Source: JACXTP01 sp963827905 (GTDB lineage Archaea; Thermoplasmatota; Thermoplasmata; Methanomassiliicoccales; UBA472). Taken from it: a DNA stretch of 64,000 nucleotides. Position 1 is the stretch's first letter, and each line of letters starts with the position of its first letter. The position numbers and the translations under genes were made by a program. Location: NCBI GenBank assembly GCA_963827905.1, contig CAWHCB010000001.1:186001-250000 (forward strand), in the 5' to 3' direction. This document shows positions 45,778-55,606 of this stretch, in pieces. The notes beneath the pieces are model-generated. The model was not told the DNA's origin. It was given only the letters and a program-made list of their open reading frames with translations, and searched no databases.

Positions 45778-46508
45778 TACCTTTCCAATACCACAATGCC
45801 GCCGTCAACATGGCCATCGATGAGGCGGTGGCGGAGGCCATATCCTTCAACGAGGCCTCGCCCACCATCCGCATCTACGGCTGGAGACCCTCCGCCATCA
45901 GCATAGGCCGCTTCCAGAGCGCCGAGGACGAGGTGGAGCTGGAGGAATGCCGGAGGAGGGGCATCGACCTGGTGCGGAGGCGCACGGGGGGAGGCGCCGT
46001 GTACCATGATGAGGAGGGGGAGATCACCTACAGCGTCATCTGCCCGGAGCGGTTGGTGAGCAAGGACATCAACGCCTCCTATCGCGACATATGCCATCTC
46101 ATCGTCACCGGCCTGGCGGCCATAGGGATCGAGGCGGAGTTCAAGCCCATCAACGATATCCTGGTGGGAGGTCGGAAGATCTCCGGCAGCGCGCAGACCC
46201 GCCGGCAGGGCGTCTTCACCATGCACGGAACGGTCCTGTTCGACGTGGACCCCGAGACCATGTTCTCGGTGCTCAAGGTCGGTCGCACCAAGATCTCCGA
46301 CAAGGACCTGGCCTCGTTCCAGGACCGGGTCACCAGCGTCAGGGACGTCTCCGAGGCCACCCTGGAAGAGCTGCTGCTCGCCATGTTCAACGCCTTCGTC
46401 GAGGGCAAGGAGTGGTTCCTCGACGACCTGAGCCGTGACGAGTGGGCCCGGGTGGAGGTCATTGCCCGCGACCGTTACTCCAACGACGAATGGAACCTCA
46501 GCCGCTAG
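45753..46508 (+). CDS. lplA: Lipoate-protein ligase A, catalytic subunit
   Basis: The 251-residue intact protein attaches lipoate or octanoate to lipoyl domains through an acyl-AMP intermediate. Motifs are IRIYGWRPSAISIGRFQ, RRTGGGAVYHD and the catalytic-Lys region NDILVGGRKISGSAQ. It lacks the C-terminal accessory domain, which LplB supplies. Its target is probably Lys43 of the E2 protein encoded convergently (the ends overlap by 11 bp). Confidence 0.93.
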   Translation: MLRDRWRLIPFQYHNAAVNMAIDEAVAEAISFNEASPTIRIYGWRPSAISIGRFQSAEDEVELEECRRRGIDLVRRRTGGGAVYHDEEGEITYSVICPERLVSKDINASYRDICHLIVTGLAAIGIEAEFKPINDILVGGRKISGSAQTRRQGVFTMHGTVLFDVDPETMFSVLKVGRTKISDKDLASFQDRVTSVRDVSEATLEELLLAMFNAFVEGKEWFLDDLSRDEWARVEVIARDRYSNDEWNLSR

Positions 46509-47748
46509 ACGCCTGCAATATGAGCAGCTCCGGGTTCTCCAGATACCTCTTGAGGTCATTGACGAACTTCGCCGCCTCCGCCCCGTCGAAGGCCCGGTGG
46601 TCGAACGTGAGCGACAGTGGCAGCACCTTGCGCGCCTTGATCTCCCCGTTGACGACCAGGGGCATGTCCATGATCCTTCCCACGCCCAGGATGGCCACCT
46701 CGGGGTAGTTGATGATCGGCGTGCCGTACGTGCTCCCGAACACCCCGTAGTTGGTGATGGTGAACGTCCCGCCCTTGAGGTCGGCCAGGTCCAGCTTGCG
46801 AGCGCTCGCCATCTCGGCGAGCTTGTGGACCTCCTCCGCCAGGTCCACCATGCTCTTCTGGTCCGCCCCCTTGACCACCGGCACGATGAGACCGTCGTCG
46901 ATGGCGACGGCCACGCCGATGTTGTAGTACTTCTTCATGACGATCTCCTCCGCCTCGTCATCGACCACGGAGTTGAGCAACGGGTGGGCCTTCAGGGAGG
47001 CCACCACCGCCTTGATGATGAAGGGCATGTAGGTGAGCTTCACCCCACGCTCCTTCTCCACCGCCACCTTCACCTTCTCCCTCATGGCCACCAGGTCGGT
47101 GACGTCGGCCTGGTCCATGGTGGTCACGGCGGCCACCTTGGCCTGGGACTCCATCATGTGCTTGGCGGTGGTACGCCTCACGCCCTTGATCGGGACCCGT
47201 TCCACCCAACCATAGATGTCGAACTTGGGACGGGATGCCAGCTTCGGCTTGGCCGGGAGCGCGGCGGCATTGACGTCCCCTTCCATGACCCTTCCTTCCG
47301 GACCAGAGCCGCGCACCTTGGAGATCTCCACGCCCTTGTCCTTGGCCAGCTTTCGCACTGCGGGTGTGGCGAGCACCTCTGCCGTCGTCGCCTCCGCGAC
47401 CTTGGTGGCGGTGGACGATACGGTTATCTCCTCGGTGGGCAGCTCCCCGACCACGGATATCGACTCGCGCTTGCCCTCCACCTTCTTGGTGACCGGGGGC
47501 GGCACCTCCTCCTCCTCGCCTATGACCGCCAGGGTCTGACCGACCTTGACCACGTCGCCCTCCTTGAAGTTCAACTGCAGGACCTTGCCAGCGGCGGGCG
47601 AGGGCATCTCCACCACCGCCTTGTCCGTCTCCATCTCCGCCAGGGACTGGTCCAGCTTGACCGTGTCGCCGACCTTCACGAGCCATTTCTTGATCTCGCC
47701 CTCGGTCACGCCCTCGCCCAGGTCGGGAAATATGAAGTTAGTCGCCAT
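46498..47748 (-). CDS. pdhC: 2-oxoacid dehydrogenase E2 (lipoamide acyltransferase)
   Basis: The 416-residue intact protein has an N-terminal lipoyl domain (MATNFIFPDLGEGVTEGEIK, lipoyl Lys43 in ETDKAVVEM) and an Ala/Val/Thr-rich linker. A peripheral subunit-binding domain (ATPAVRKLAKDKGVEISKVRGSG) follows, then the acyltransferase core with the catalytic HRAFDG near the C-terminus. It moves the acyl group from E1 to CoA. It follows pdhB by 9 bp in a lipA-pdhA-pdhB-pdhC operon. No E3 gene is present in the window. Confidence 0.93.
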   Translation of the reverse strand: MATNFIFPDLGEGVTEGEIKKWLVKVGDTVKLDQSLAEMETDKAVVEMPSPAAGKVLQLNFKEGDVVKVGQTLAVIGEEEEVPPPVTKKVEGKRESISVVGELPTEEITVSSTATKVAEATTAEVLATPAVRKLAKDKGVEISKVRGSGPEGRVMEGDVNAAALPAKPKLASRPKFDIYGWVERVPIKGVRRTTAKHMMESQAKVAAVTTMDQADVTDLVAMREKVKVAVEKERGVKLTYMPFIIKAVVASLKAHPLLNSVVDDEAEEIVMKKYYNIGVAVAIDDGLIVPVVKGADQKSMVDLAEEVHKLAEMASARKLDLADLKGGTFTITNYGVFGSTYGTPIINYPEVAILGVGRIMDMPLVVNGEIKARKVLPLSLTFDHRAFDGAEAAKFVNDLKRYLENPELLILQASSG

Positions 47749-47757
47749 TTGTCCACC

Positions 47758-48741
47758 TCAGAAGCTCATGGTCCTTTCGATCGCGTCTTTTAATTCTCTC
47801 TGGTCCTATGTAATAGTAGTCCTCGCCCTTGGGCAAGGGGATGGTGATGTCAGGGGCGGTCACCCTCTCCACCGGCGCCTCCAGCGACAGCAACGCCTTC
47901 TCGTTGATGCGGGCGGCTATCTCCGCTCCGACGCCAAAGCTCTTGGGCGCCTCCTGCACCACCACGCACCGCCCGGTCTTCTTGACCGACCGGATGATGG
48001 CGTTCGAGTCCAACGGGGAGAGCGTCCGCAGGTCGATGACCTCGCAACTGAACTTGCCCGCCATCGCGTCCACCGCCTTCTGGATCTGCGGGATCATGGC
48101 CCCCCAGCCGATGACGGTGACGTCGTTGCCTTCCTGCACCACCCGGGCCTGCGACAAGGGCACGATGTACTCTCCGCTCGGGCACCTCCTCCTTGAGCAT
48201 GCGATAGCTGCGCGTCGGCTCCAGGAATATGACCGGGTCCGGGTCGCGAATGGACGAGGTCAGCAGGCCCTTGGCCTCCAACGGCGTGGATGGCACCACC
48301 ACCTTGAGCCCGGGGATCTGGCAGAACAGGGCCTCGGTGCTCTCCGAATGATGCTCCAGCGCCTTCACGCCCGCCCCGTAGGGGGTGCGCATCACCATGG
48401 GGACGGTGAGCCGACCCCGGGTGCGGTTGCGCATCCGGGCCGCATGGGAGATCATCTGGTTCAAGGTCAGATAGATGAACCCCATGAACTGGATCTCGGC
48501 CACCGGGCGCAGGCCGTTCATGGCCATGCCGATGGCCACCCCGACGATGCCCGCCTCGGCCAGCGGGGTGTCGATCACCCTCTCCGCCCCGAACTCGGTC
48601 GAGCAGACCGTCGGTGACGCGGAACACCCCGCCGTCCACGCCCACGTCCTCGCCCAGCAGCACGACGCTCGGGTCCCGCTCCATCTCCTCGCGCAGGGCG
48701 AGGTTGATGGACTGCACCATGTTCATCATGACCATGCTCAC
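47758..48741 (-). CDS. pdhB: 2-oxoacid dehydrogenase E1 beta subunit (frame-disrupted)
   Basis: Segments read MVQSINLALREEMERDPSVV, LLGEDVGVDGGVFRVTDGL, VIDTPLAEAGIVGVAIGMA, RNRTRGRLTVPMVMRTPYGAG and the C-terminal EVIDLRTLSPLDSNAI, APDITIPLPKGEDYYY, ERIKDAIERTMSF. This matches the transketolase-like E1-beta. Frame changes near 48600, 48180 and 47790 are bridged. A GTG at 48741 overlaps the pdhA stop (GTGA), and an ATG lies at 48735. With E1-alpha it decarboxylates pyruvate or a branched-chain 2-oxoacid using thiamine diphosphate. Confidence 0.9.
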
Positions 48742-49787
48742 TCCCTCCCGGTCGGCAGTTCCCTGCGGAGCGCTTCCAGCTGCTCCCTCAGGTCGTCCGG
48801 CATGTGGCGTAGGTGTGGCGGAAGCAGTCGTCCAAGGTCGGTCTCGGGAACGACTCGGCCTTCTTGACCTCCTCCTCCACCATGGCGGAGACCTCCTCCA
48901 GCAACGCCTTCTCCTTCTCCTCGTCCCAGAGCCCCTTGTTGGTCAGGTAGACCCTGAACCGGGTGATGGGGTCTCGCTCCGCCCACTCCTTCAGCTCCTT
49001 GCTCCAGTACGGTAGCGGGTGGCGTCGTCGGAGGTGGTGTGGTCGCCCATGCGGTAGGTGTACGACTCTATGAGCGTCGGTCCCTCTCCCTTCCTGGCCC
49101 GCTCCACCGCCTCCTTGGTCGCGGCGTAGAGGGCCAGGACATCGTTGCCGTCGACCAGTATCCCAGGGAAGCCATAGGCCACCGCCTTCTGGGCGATGGT
49201 CTTCGAGGCGGTCTGCCTCTCCCGCGGGACGGATATGGCCCACTGGTTGTTCTGGCAGACGAAGACGTTCGGGGTGCTGCATCACCCCGGCGAAGTTCAG
49301 CCCCTCGTGGAAGTCCCCTTCGGACGTGCCGCCGTCACCGAAGAAGCACACCACGGCCGTGTCCTCCTTCCTCAGCTTGGCGGCGTAGGCGATGCCGACC
49401 GCGTGCGGGATCTGCGAGCCGACCGGGACGACCGATGGCGTGGCGCGCACCCCTTCGGGATAGCTGCTGCCCTCCTCGTTGCCCATCCAGTAGAGGTAGA
49501 GGCGCCAGAGCGGGACGCCCCGGTAGATCAGGCCGCCCAGCTCCCGGAAGGCCCAGACCAGCCAATCGTTCGGTCCCATGGCCAGGGCGGGACCGATCTG
49601 GCTGGCCTCCTGCCCCTTGGTCGGCGGATAGGCTCCGAGACGACCTTGCCTCTGCAGCTTCACCGCCTTATCGTCGGCGACCCGGGTCAGCACCATGGTG
49701 CGATAGGCCTTGAGCAAGGTGCTCGTCGTCTATCTTCGGCTCCAGTTCCTTATTGACGCTGCCGTCCTTCCTCAGGATCTCCAGCAT
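48738..49787 (-). CDS. pdhA: 2-oxoacid dehydrogenase E1 alpha subunit (frame-disrupted)
   Basis: The thiamine-diphosphate subunit starts near MLEILRKDGSVNKELEPKID. It shows YRTMVLTRVADDKAVKLQRQ, the cofactor motif GDGGTSEGDFHEGLNFAGV, CQNNQWAISVPRERQTA, GFPGILVDGNDVLALY and ESYTYRMGDHTTSDDATRYR, and ends DLREQLEALRRELPTGRE. Frame changes lie near 49730, 49270, 49005 and 48810. The 5' end is unclear: an upstream ATG (about 49830) meets an in-frame TGA, and a GTG (VDDFDPLKGK) would need another frame repair. lipA lies 40 bp upstream. Confidence 0.88.
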
Positions 49788-49830
49788 CTCTTGCCTTTCA
49801 AGGGGTCGAAATCATCCACTAGCAAACATC

Positions 49831-50706
49831 TCACTCTCCTCTAGCCATATGGTAGGCCTCCTTGGCCTTGTAAGATGAACGGACGAACGGTCCGGAAAGA
49901 ACGGCCTTGAAGCCCATGCCCAAAGCCCGTCCCCCTATCGACATGAACTCCTCTGGCGGGAGATATCGTTCCACCGGCAAATGGTCCGAGCTCGGTCGCA
50001 GGTACTGCCCGACGGTCAGGATGTCCACCTTCGCATGGCCCAGGTCCTGCAGGCATTGGTGCACCTCTTCCTCGGTCTCGCCCAGCCCCAGCATCAGCGA
50101 GGACTTGGTCACGACCTCGGGTCTGACCATCTTCGCTGCCTGGAGCAATGCCAGCGACCTCTCGTAGGACGCCATCCGGTCCCGCGCTATGGGCTGCAGG
50201 CGCCTCACCACCTCGATGTTGTGGCCGAGGACGTCTGGTGCGGCCTGGAGGATCGTGCTGCAGGGCCTTCATGTCCCCCCGCAGGTCCGGGATGAGGAGC
50301 TCGACCAGACATCCTGGGCGTTTCTCCCTGATCGCTCGATATCGTGTTGGCGAAATGGGAAGCACCCCCGTCCAACAGGTCGTCCCTGGTGACGGACGTT
50401 ATGACGACGTATTCCAAGCCAGGTCCGCGACACCGCCTCCGCCACCCTCTCGCGGTTCGTCTGGGTCCAACGGCATCTGGGGGCCCATGGGCGACGGCGC
50501 AGAAACGGCAGTGCCTGGTGCAGTTGTCGCCCATGATCAGATAGGTGGCGCTCTTGGTCCTCCAGCACTCACCGATGTTAGGGCAATGAGCGGAATCGCA
50601 AACGGTATGCAGGCCCAGCTTCGCGGTTCATCCGCCTCGTCTCCGCCATGCCTTCGGTCGGCATATGGCGAATCTTTAGCCATGCTGGTTTAGTCTCCAC
50701 CGGCAA
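49831..50706 (-). CDS. lipA: Lipoyl synthase (frame-disrupted)
   Basis: LipA is a radical-SAM enzyme that inserts two sulfurs into octanoyl groups on lipoyl domains. After frame correction it reads ETKPAWLKIRHMPTEGMAET, then GLHTVCDSAHCPNIGECW with the auxiliary-cluster Cys, and CTRHCRFCAV with the radical-SAM CxxxCxxC. YVVITSVTRDDLLDGGASHF, MLGLGETEEEVHQCLQDL and GPFVRSSYKAKEA follow. At least five one-base shifts occur between 50250 and 50580. TTG at 50706 with GGAGAGG upstream, or GTG at 50700, is the likely start. It heads the pdh operon. Confidence 0.88.
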
Positions 50707-50866
50707 TACCCAACCTCTCCCGACCATTGGAGCGGCCCCTTAATCTGCTTTATGGCGAGGCTAGGCATCGCTACCATCTGAAGGTCGTTTCGATCCCCCG
50801 CTATCGAGCAGGACCGAGCAGGGCGACGAACATTCAATATGGATGCTGGCTGGAACGATTGGACAA

Positions 50867-50878
50867 ACATATTAATAG
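50867..50878 (+). promoter_or_regulatory. TATA box of the SRP RNA gene
   Basis: The sequence acatattaatag lies about 25 bp before the 5' end of the SRP RNA deduced from helix pairing at 50899. No protein start is near on this strand. Confidence 0.6.
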
Positions 50879-50898
50879 CATCATCCTGTATGCGAGCG

Positions 50899-51210
50899 CG
50901 CTAGGCTAGACCGGGACGCTCGGCGTGCCCTTATACACCGAAATCGTCGATACGCGGGGGTGACAGCGGAGGACGTCGTATCCGGAGAACCTAAGGCCCA
51001 GTCATAGATGTTGATGTCTCGTCCTGCGGGGCAGGCGGCGATCTCGCGGCGCAGCTGGAGGGTTGCGCCCCTGGTCCTAATCACGGGGAACGGGTCAGGC
51101 CCTGACGGGAGCAGCCTAACCGTGGACTACCTACGCTCGTAGGGTTGCGGGGCGGAGTTAATGACTGATCAACCTTGAGTGATCCGAGCGGCTACCTTCG
51201 TGGCCTAGCA
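50899..51210 (+). ncRNA. ffs: SRP RNA (7S RNA)
   Basis: The ~310-nt RNA is defined by the conserved helix-8 region ggtcaggccctgacgggagc followed by agcc (about 51095-51120), the classic SRP54-binding hairpin. Its ends pair perfectly, 5' GCTAGGC (50900-50906) with 3' GCCTAGC (51203-51209), forming archaeal helix 1. A TATA box at the right spacing precedes it and a T-rich tract follows. The RNA is the partner of the SRP54 encoded at 12.6 kb. Confidence 0.93.
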
Positions 51211-51211
51211 C

Positions 51212-52229
51212 TCATTTTCCATCGTTCAGCTCGATCGATTCCCAACCGACCGTGTTGGTGGGCTTGCAACCGGTGATCAGCTCTGACCTGAAGTCGAAGA
51301 GCACCTCCATCCGGTCCCCTTTGGTCAGACGGTACACGTAGGAATCGTCCACCTTGCCGACCACGGCGCCGGTGACCCCGACGGCTTGGAACATCTCGAT
51401 CACCTTATCGGAGTTCTCGGGGTCGCAGGTGAGCGTGAAACCGCATCCCTGATAGGACTTCAGCCATTGATGGAAGTCCACGCCCTGGGGTCGTGGGATC
51501 TTGTCCACATCGACGCTGGCCCCCTTGCCGCTCGTCTCCAACAGCATGCCCAGCGTACCGAGCGTCCCCGGGTTGCTGATGTCCTTGCCTGAGCGCAGGA
51601 GGCCTTTGCGGGCGATCTTGTTCATGACGAGCATCTGCTTGCGCACGATGTCCGCGTCCTTGCGCGAGGTGGTGTCCCAGGCATAGATCAGCCCCTCCGG
51701 GTAGAACCCGTCCAGGTCCATGGCGAAGATGACGTCGTCGCCCGACCTTCGCGGTGTGGCTGTACACCACGTGCTCCTTGTCCTCGCAGTAACCGACGAT
51801 GGCCACATCGATGGCGTTGTAGGTGCAGTCCGGATGGGTGTGGCCGCCCACGATGGGCACGCCGAACTTGCGCACGGCGGTCTCCATCCCCCGCATGACC
51901 TGTCCGCAGACCTTGTTGTCCTTCACGGAAAGTACGTCGACCATGCCGATGGGCATCCCGCCCATGGCGGAGATGTCGTTTATATTAACAAGAACTGAAT
52001 AATAACCAGCATAGAACGGATTGGCGTTCATCAAGGCCTGCATGATCCCGTCCGCGGCCAGAAGCAGCACGCGGTCGTCCCATTCCACCACCGCGGCATC
52101 CTCACCGTACGAGGCAAGCACCTTGGCCGTGGAGAACTTCGGGAAGAAGTTGATAACCTCGGATATGGTCTTCTTTCTGGTGATGCCAGGAAAGCTCTTG
52201 ATGTCGTTCACCAGGGCCATCAGGTCCAT
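51212..52229 (-). CDS. AIR-synthase/selenophosphate-synthetase-related protein (COG2144, methanogenesis-marker-2-like)
   Basis: The product has the PurM/SelD fold: YGEDAAVVEWDDRVLLLAAD (nucleotide site), VLVNINDISAMGGMPIGMVD, GVPIVGGHTHPD and, after a frame change near 51740, a C-terminal domain with SGKDISNPGTLGTLGMLLE and QGCGFTLTCDPEN. The Cys/Sec used by true SelD near the N-terminus is not seen. The family is typical of methanogens and relatives, and its substrate is unknown. The stop lies 2 bp from the SRP RNA end, convergent with it. Confidence 0.82.
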
Positions 52230-52236
52230 ATTATCG

Positions 52237-52873
52237 TTAACGGCCCGGACCGTTATAATCTTTGTCCGTGGAGTATATAAACCACGACCTCAGAAGCGTG
52301 AGCTTGGTCTGCTTCGTCTCCTTGACCAGATAGAAGGCGTCGTGCGATACCAAGGTGATCGACTCCAAGAGCAGGATGTAGTCCTTCTCGAAACTAGGGT
52401 CCTCAAGGACGTAGGCTCGGGAGGAGTCGGGGACCTTGAAGCCGTTGCGCACAAGGACCTTCTTCGCCTCTATCCTCTGCTCCGGGCTTGCCTGCGTCCC
52501 GGGGATGTTCCCCTCTATGCCGCAACGGGCGAGCTCCTCGACGAAAACGGCCCGGCGGAACAACCGGTTCATGGAATAGAGGATCACATGCTCGACCCTC
52601 TCTCCGGGGAAGAGCTCGCGTGCCCTGATCCCCTATTATCTGATAGAAATCCTGCTCCTTGCCCTTGATCGGGATGTATATCTTCGCAGGCGGGACTATC
52701 TTCTCCCGGACTATCTTAAGGTCCGTTAATGCCCTAAGGTAACCTGTTAGTAGCAGGCGATTTATTTTCAACCCCTTCTTGTTGAGGTCCTTTGACAGGG
52801 AGCTGATGGATTTACCCTCTTCGGTCAATGTGTCGAGGACAATCAGCCTGAAATCCTTGTCTGGGTGAAACAT
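52237..52873 (-). CDS. Winged-helix regulator candidate, divergent from nrdD (frame-disrupted)
   Basis: The N-terminal ~75 residues look like a winged helix (FRLIVLDTLTEEGKSISSLS, KKGLKINRLLLTGYLRALTD, then PPAKIYIPIKG). After a shift near 52625 comes a second part, VILYSMNRLFRRAVFVEELA, a helical segment PEQRIEAKKVLVRNGFKVP, then a beta/helix region ending WFIYSTDKDYN. I do not recognise the family. The start codon lies inside a 12-bp-period repeat and an apparent TATA (minus strand, about 52905-52914), giving a near-leaderless message. Divergent orientation suggests control of nrdD. Confidence 0.6.
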
Positions 52874-52905
52874 ATGATAACAGATATGGTAACAGATATG
52901 GTAAC
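52872..52905. promoter_or_regulatory. Three-copy 12-bp-spaced iteron operator
   Basis: ATATGATAAC (52872-52881), ATATGGTAAC (52884-52893) and ATATGGTAAC (52896-52905) repeat at exact 12-bp steps over the start codon and transcription start of the winged-helix gene. A reversed GTTACC recurs near 52934, toward nrdD. Spacing of about one helical turn suits cooperative binding of a small regulator on one DNA face. Confidence 0.6.
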
Positions 52906-53068
52906 TAATAAAAGTTCGCTCAAATACCTTTGTTACCAGACCGAGTTCAAAAATCTGTATAAATGGGCTGGACCAATCTGTTATGTCGCAGGAAATACGA
53001 GGATGGGATTGTGCTCTCGTTTGGGGATGAGAGAGCGATCCATTTCGATTTGATGCTTAGGTGATGTA

Positions 53069-55191
53069 ATGAAGGGAAGCGTATCTGCTCGAGAATCAGG
53101 GGACTCGTTCGAACCGGGTATAGTGTCGCATGACGACAAGGAATCGACTGAACTTTCGTTGTTCGTAAGGACCTCCGATGAAGAGATAAGGAAGTGGGAC
53201 CGGGGCAAGATCTACGAGGCTCTGATCCGCGAGACGACCATCAGCGAGGATGCGGCCGCGATAGTCTCGAGGGAGGTCGAGAAGATGATCTCCGAGCTCG
53301 AGATAGAGGTCATAACCGCACCGTTGATCCGTGAGCTCACGAACGCTAAGCTCGTTGAGTACGGACTATCGAAGATCCGCCGACAGCACACCCGCCTCGG
53401 TGTGCCGCTCTATGACGCTCGGCAGATCATCATGAGCCCGAACAAGGAGAACGCTAACGTGCCTCACGGCCCGGAGGCGACGAACCTGACCTTGGCGGAG
53501 CGCATCAAGAAGGAGTTCGCCCTGCTCGAGGTCTTCACGCAGGACCTTGGCGGACGCGCACATGGCAGGGGACATCCACCTGCACGACCTCGGCATGATC
53601 GACCGCCCCTACTGCAGCGGTCAGTCCATCGAGTACGTCAAGAAGTTCGGCCTGAACCTTCCCAACGCCATATCCATCGCCAAGCCGGCCAAGCACCCGG
53701 AGGTGCTCATCGAGCAGGTGGTCAAGTTCTCCGCCGCCCTGCAGGGCAACTTCGCCGGTGCCATCGGCTGGGACGCTTTCAACCTGTTCCTGGCACCCTA
53801 CTTGGTGAACGTGGACGACGAGCGCATGAAGCAGCTCGCCCAGATACTGATCTTCGAGTTCGCGCAGCAGGCGGTGGCCCGCGGCGGTCAGTCCATCTTC
53901 AGCGACCTGAACCTCTACTGGGAGTGCCCCGAGCACTTCGAGGACGTGCCCGCCATCGGGCCGAGGGGCAGTTCACCGGGCAGACCTACTGAGGACTACC
54001 TTCACGAGTCGCAGCGCTTCGTCACCGCTCTCTTCGATGTGTACATGGAAGGCGACGCCATGGGGCGCCCGTTCTTCTTCCCGAAGCCGAACGTGCACAT
54101 GACGGAGAAGTTCTTCAAGAGCGAAGGCCACGAGGAGTTCCTGGACAAGATATCGCAGGTGCGCCAGCGAGAAGGGCAACACCTACTTCGTGTTCGACCG
54201 GGGCAACACCGCCAAGATCACGGAGTGCTGCCGCCTCACCTTCAAGTTGGAGCAGAGCGACCTGGATGACGCGAAGACCCCCTGGAAGATGCGTTACTCC
54301 GCCATGCAGAACGTGACCATCAACCTGCCCAGCATCGCCTACGAGGCGCACCAGGACGACAACCGGCTGATCGACATCCTGCGGGAGCGGATCGACATCG
54401 TGGCGCAGGCGCACGTCCAGAAGAAGGAGTTCATCGGCAAGCTCCTCGCCATGGGCAAGGACGGACCGTTGTCGCTGCTCACCATGGAGCTGGACGGCGA
54501 GCCCTACTACCGCTTCAACAAGGCCTCGTTCCTGATCGGCATGGTCGGCCTGAACGAGTTGGTGGCATACCACACCGGGCATCAGATGCACGAGTCCAAG
54601 GACTCGCTGAAGTTCGGCCTCAAGGTCATCGCGGAGATGAAGAAGGAGTCCGAGACGTTGGGCGAGCAGTACGGCATCAAGATGCCTCTGGAGCAGACCC
54701 CGGCCGAATCGACCGCCTACCGCTTCGCGCGAGCTGGACATGAAGTACTATCCGCTGCAGGCGCCGACCGTCATCCGCGGCAACAAGAGCAACGGCGAGG
54801 TGTACTACACCAACTCCACCTACCTGAACGTGGGAGCGCCGATGAGCGCCATCGAGAGGACCAAGCAGGAAGGCCTGTTCCACCCCCGATCGACGCCGGC
54901 TCGCTGACCCATATCTGGCTGGGCGAGCACAAGCCTCCGGCGGAGAGCATCGCGGCCTTCGTGAAGAAGACCTTCGAGACCACGCAGAACGCGCAGATCG
55001 CATTCAGCCCGGAGTTCACCTCCTGCATCTCCTGCGGCAGGACGACCCGCGGCCTGAGGGACACCTGCATGTACTGCGGCTCCCCCAACGTCGAGGGGAT
55101 AACCAGGGTCACGGGCTTCTTCTCCAAGACCAACAGCTGGAACAAGGGGAAGCTCGGGGAGCTGAAGGACCGGGTACGAAATCAGATCTGA
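53069..55191 (+). CDS. nrdD: Anaerobic (class III) ribonucleoside-triphosphate reductase (frame-disrupted)
   Basis: NrdD reduces ribonucleotides with a glycyl radical under anoxic conditions. A short ATP-cone-like N-terminus (WDRGKIYEALIRETTISED) is followed by the core (ADAHMAGDIHLHDLGMIDRP, NLPNAISIAKPAKHPEVLI, GRPFFFPKPNVHMTEKFF, NVTINLPSIAYEA, NEVAYHTG-like NELVAYHTGHQMHES). The C-terminal zinc site (CISCGRT...CMYCGS) and the glycyl-radical loop RVTGFF close it. At least five frame changes lie between 53545 and 54890. No nrdG activase is in the window. A TATA-like tgtataaatgg lies at 52957. Confidence 0.92.
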
Positions 55192-55328
55192 GATACGGAT
55201 AACCAACGCCTTTGGGGCCAGGGCAACCCCTGTCCGGTTCCCCTTTTTTCTTTCACACTCCATCGATTGTTTCCGATTTTTGCGAATTCGACGACAAATC
55301 ATTAAATATCGCAGTTACCCAGTCGAAA

Positions 55329-55587
55329 GTGAAAGGTGATTCCTATCGATATGTGAACGTGCGTAGGCGCAGCCTTTGTGACAATTGTGTCGCTGAGGTG
55401 TGCTTCCGTCGCGACGAGCGCAAGAACCCTGCGGGTCGTGGAGTGCGACCTCTTCAAACCTCAATTCATAGCGTTCAAGCGGTGCCGCCAATGTTCCTCG
55501 GTCTACGAGGTGTTCTCCAACTTTAACGCCTTGGACTTCGAGCTGTGCCCGGAGTGCAACGAAAGGATGAAAAAAGGCGCCCCCTGA
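55329..55587 (+). CDS. Small double zinc-ribbon protein (frame-disrupted)
   Basis: The ~85-residue product reads GDSYRYVNVRRRSLCDNCVA and EVCFRRDERK. After one shift near 55425 it continues LRVVECDLFKPQFIAFKRCR, QCSSVYEVFSNFNALDFE and LCPECNERM. Three CxxC pairs would bind one or two Zn ions. The GTG at 55329 lies about 25 bp after a TATA-like cattaaatat, so translation may be leaderless. The family is not recognised. Confidence 0.55.
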
Positions 55588-55606
55588 GGGGCTTGGTTTT
55601 TCTGAT

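Noticed and set aside
49787..49835. In-frame TGA near the pdhA start as a selenocysteine or recoded codon
   Set aside because: The upstream frame (MFASG, stop, FRPLERQ) is not protein-like, no SECIS-like structure is evident, and a start at 49787 or a frame repair explains the region better.
50706..50866. A further small RNA between lipA and the SRP RNA gene
   Set aside because: I see no paired stems or box motifs. The stretch is best explained as the back-to-back promoter region of lipA and the SRP RNA.
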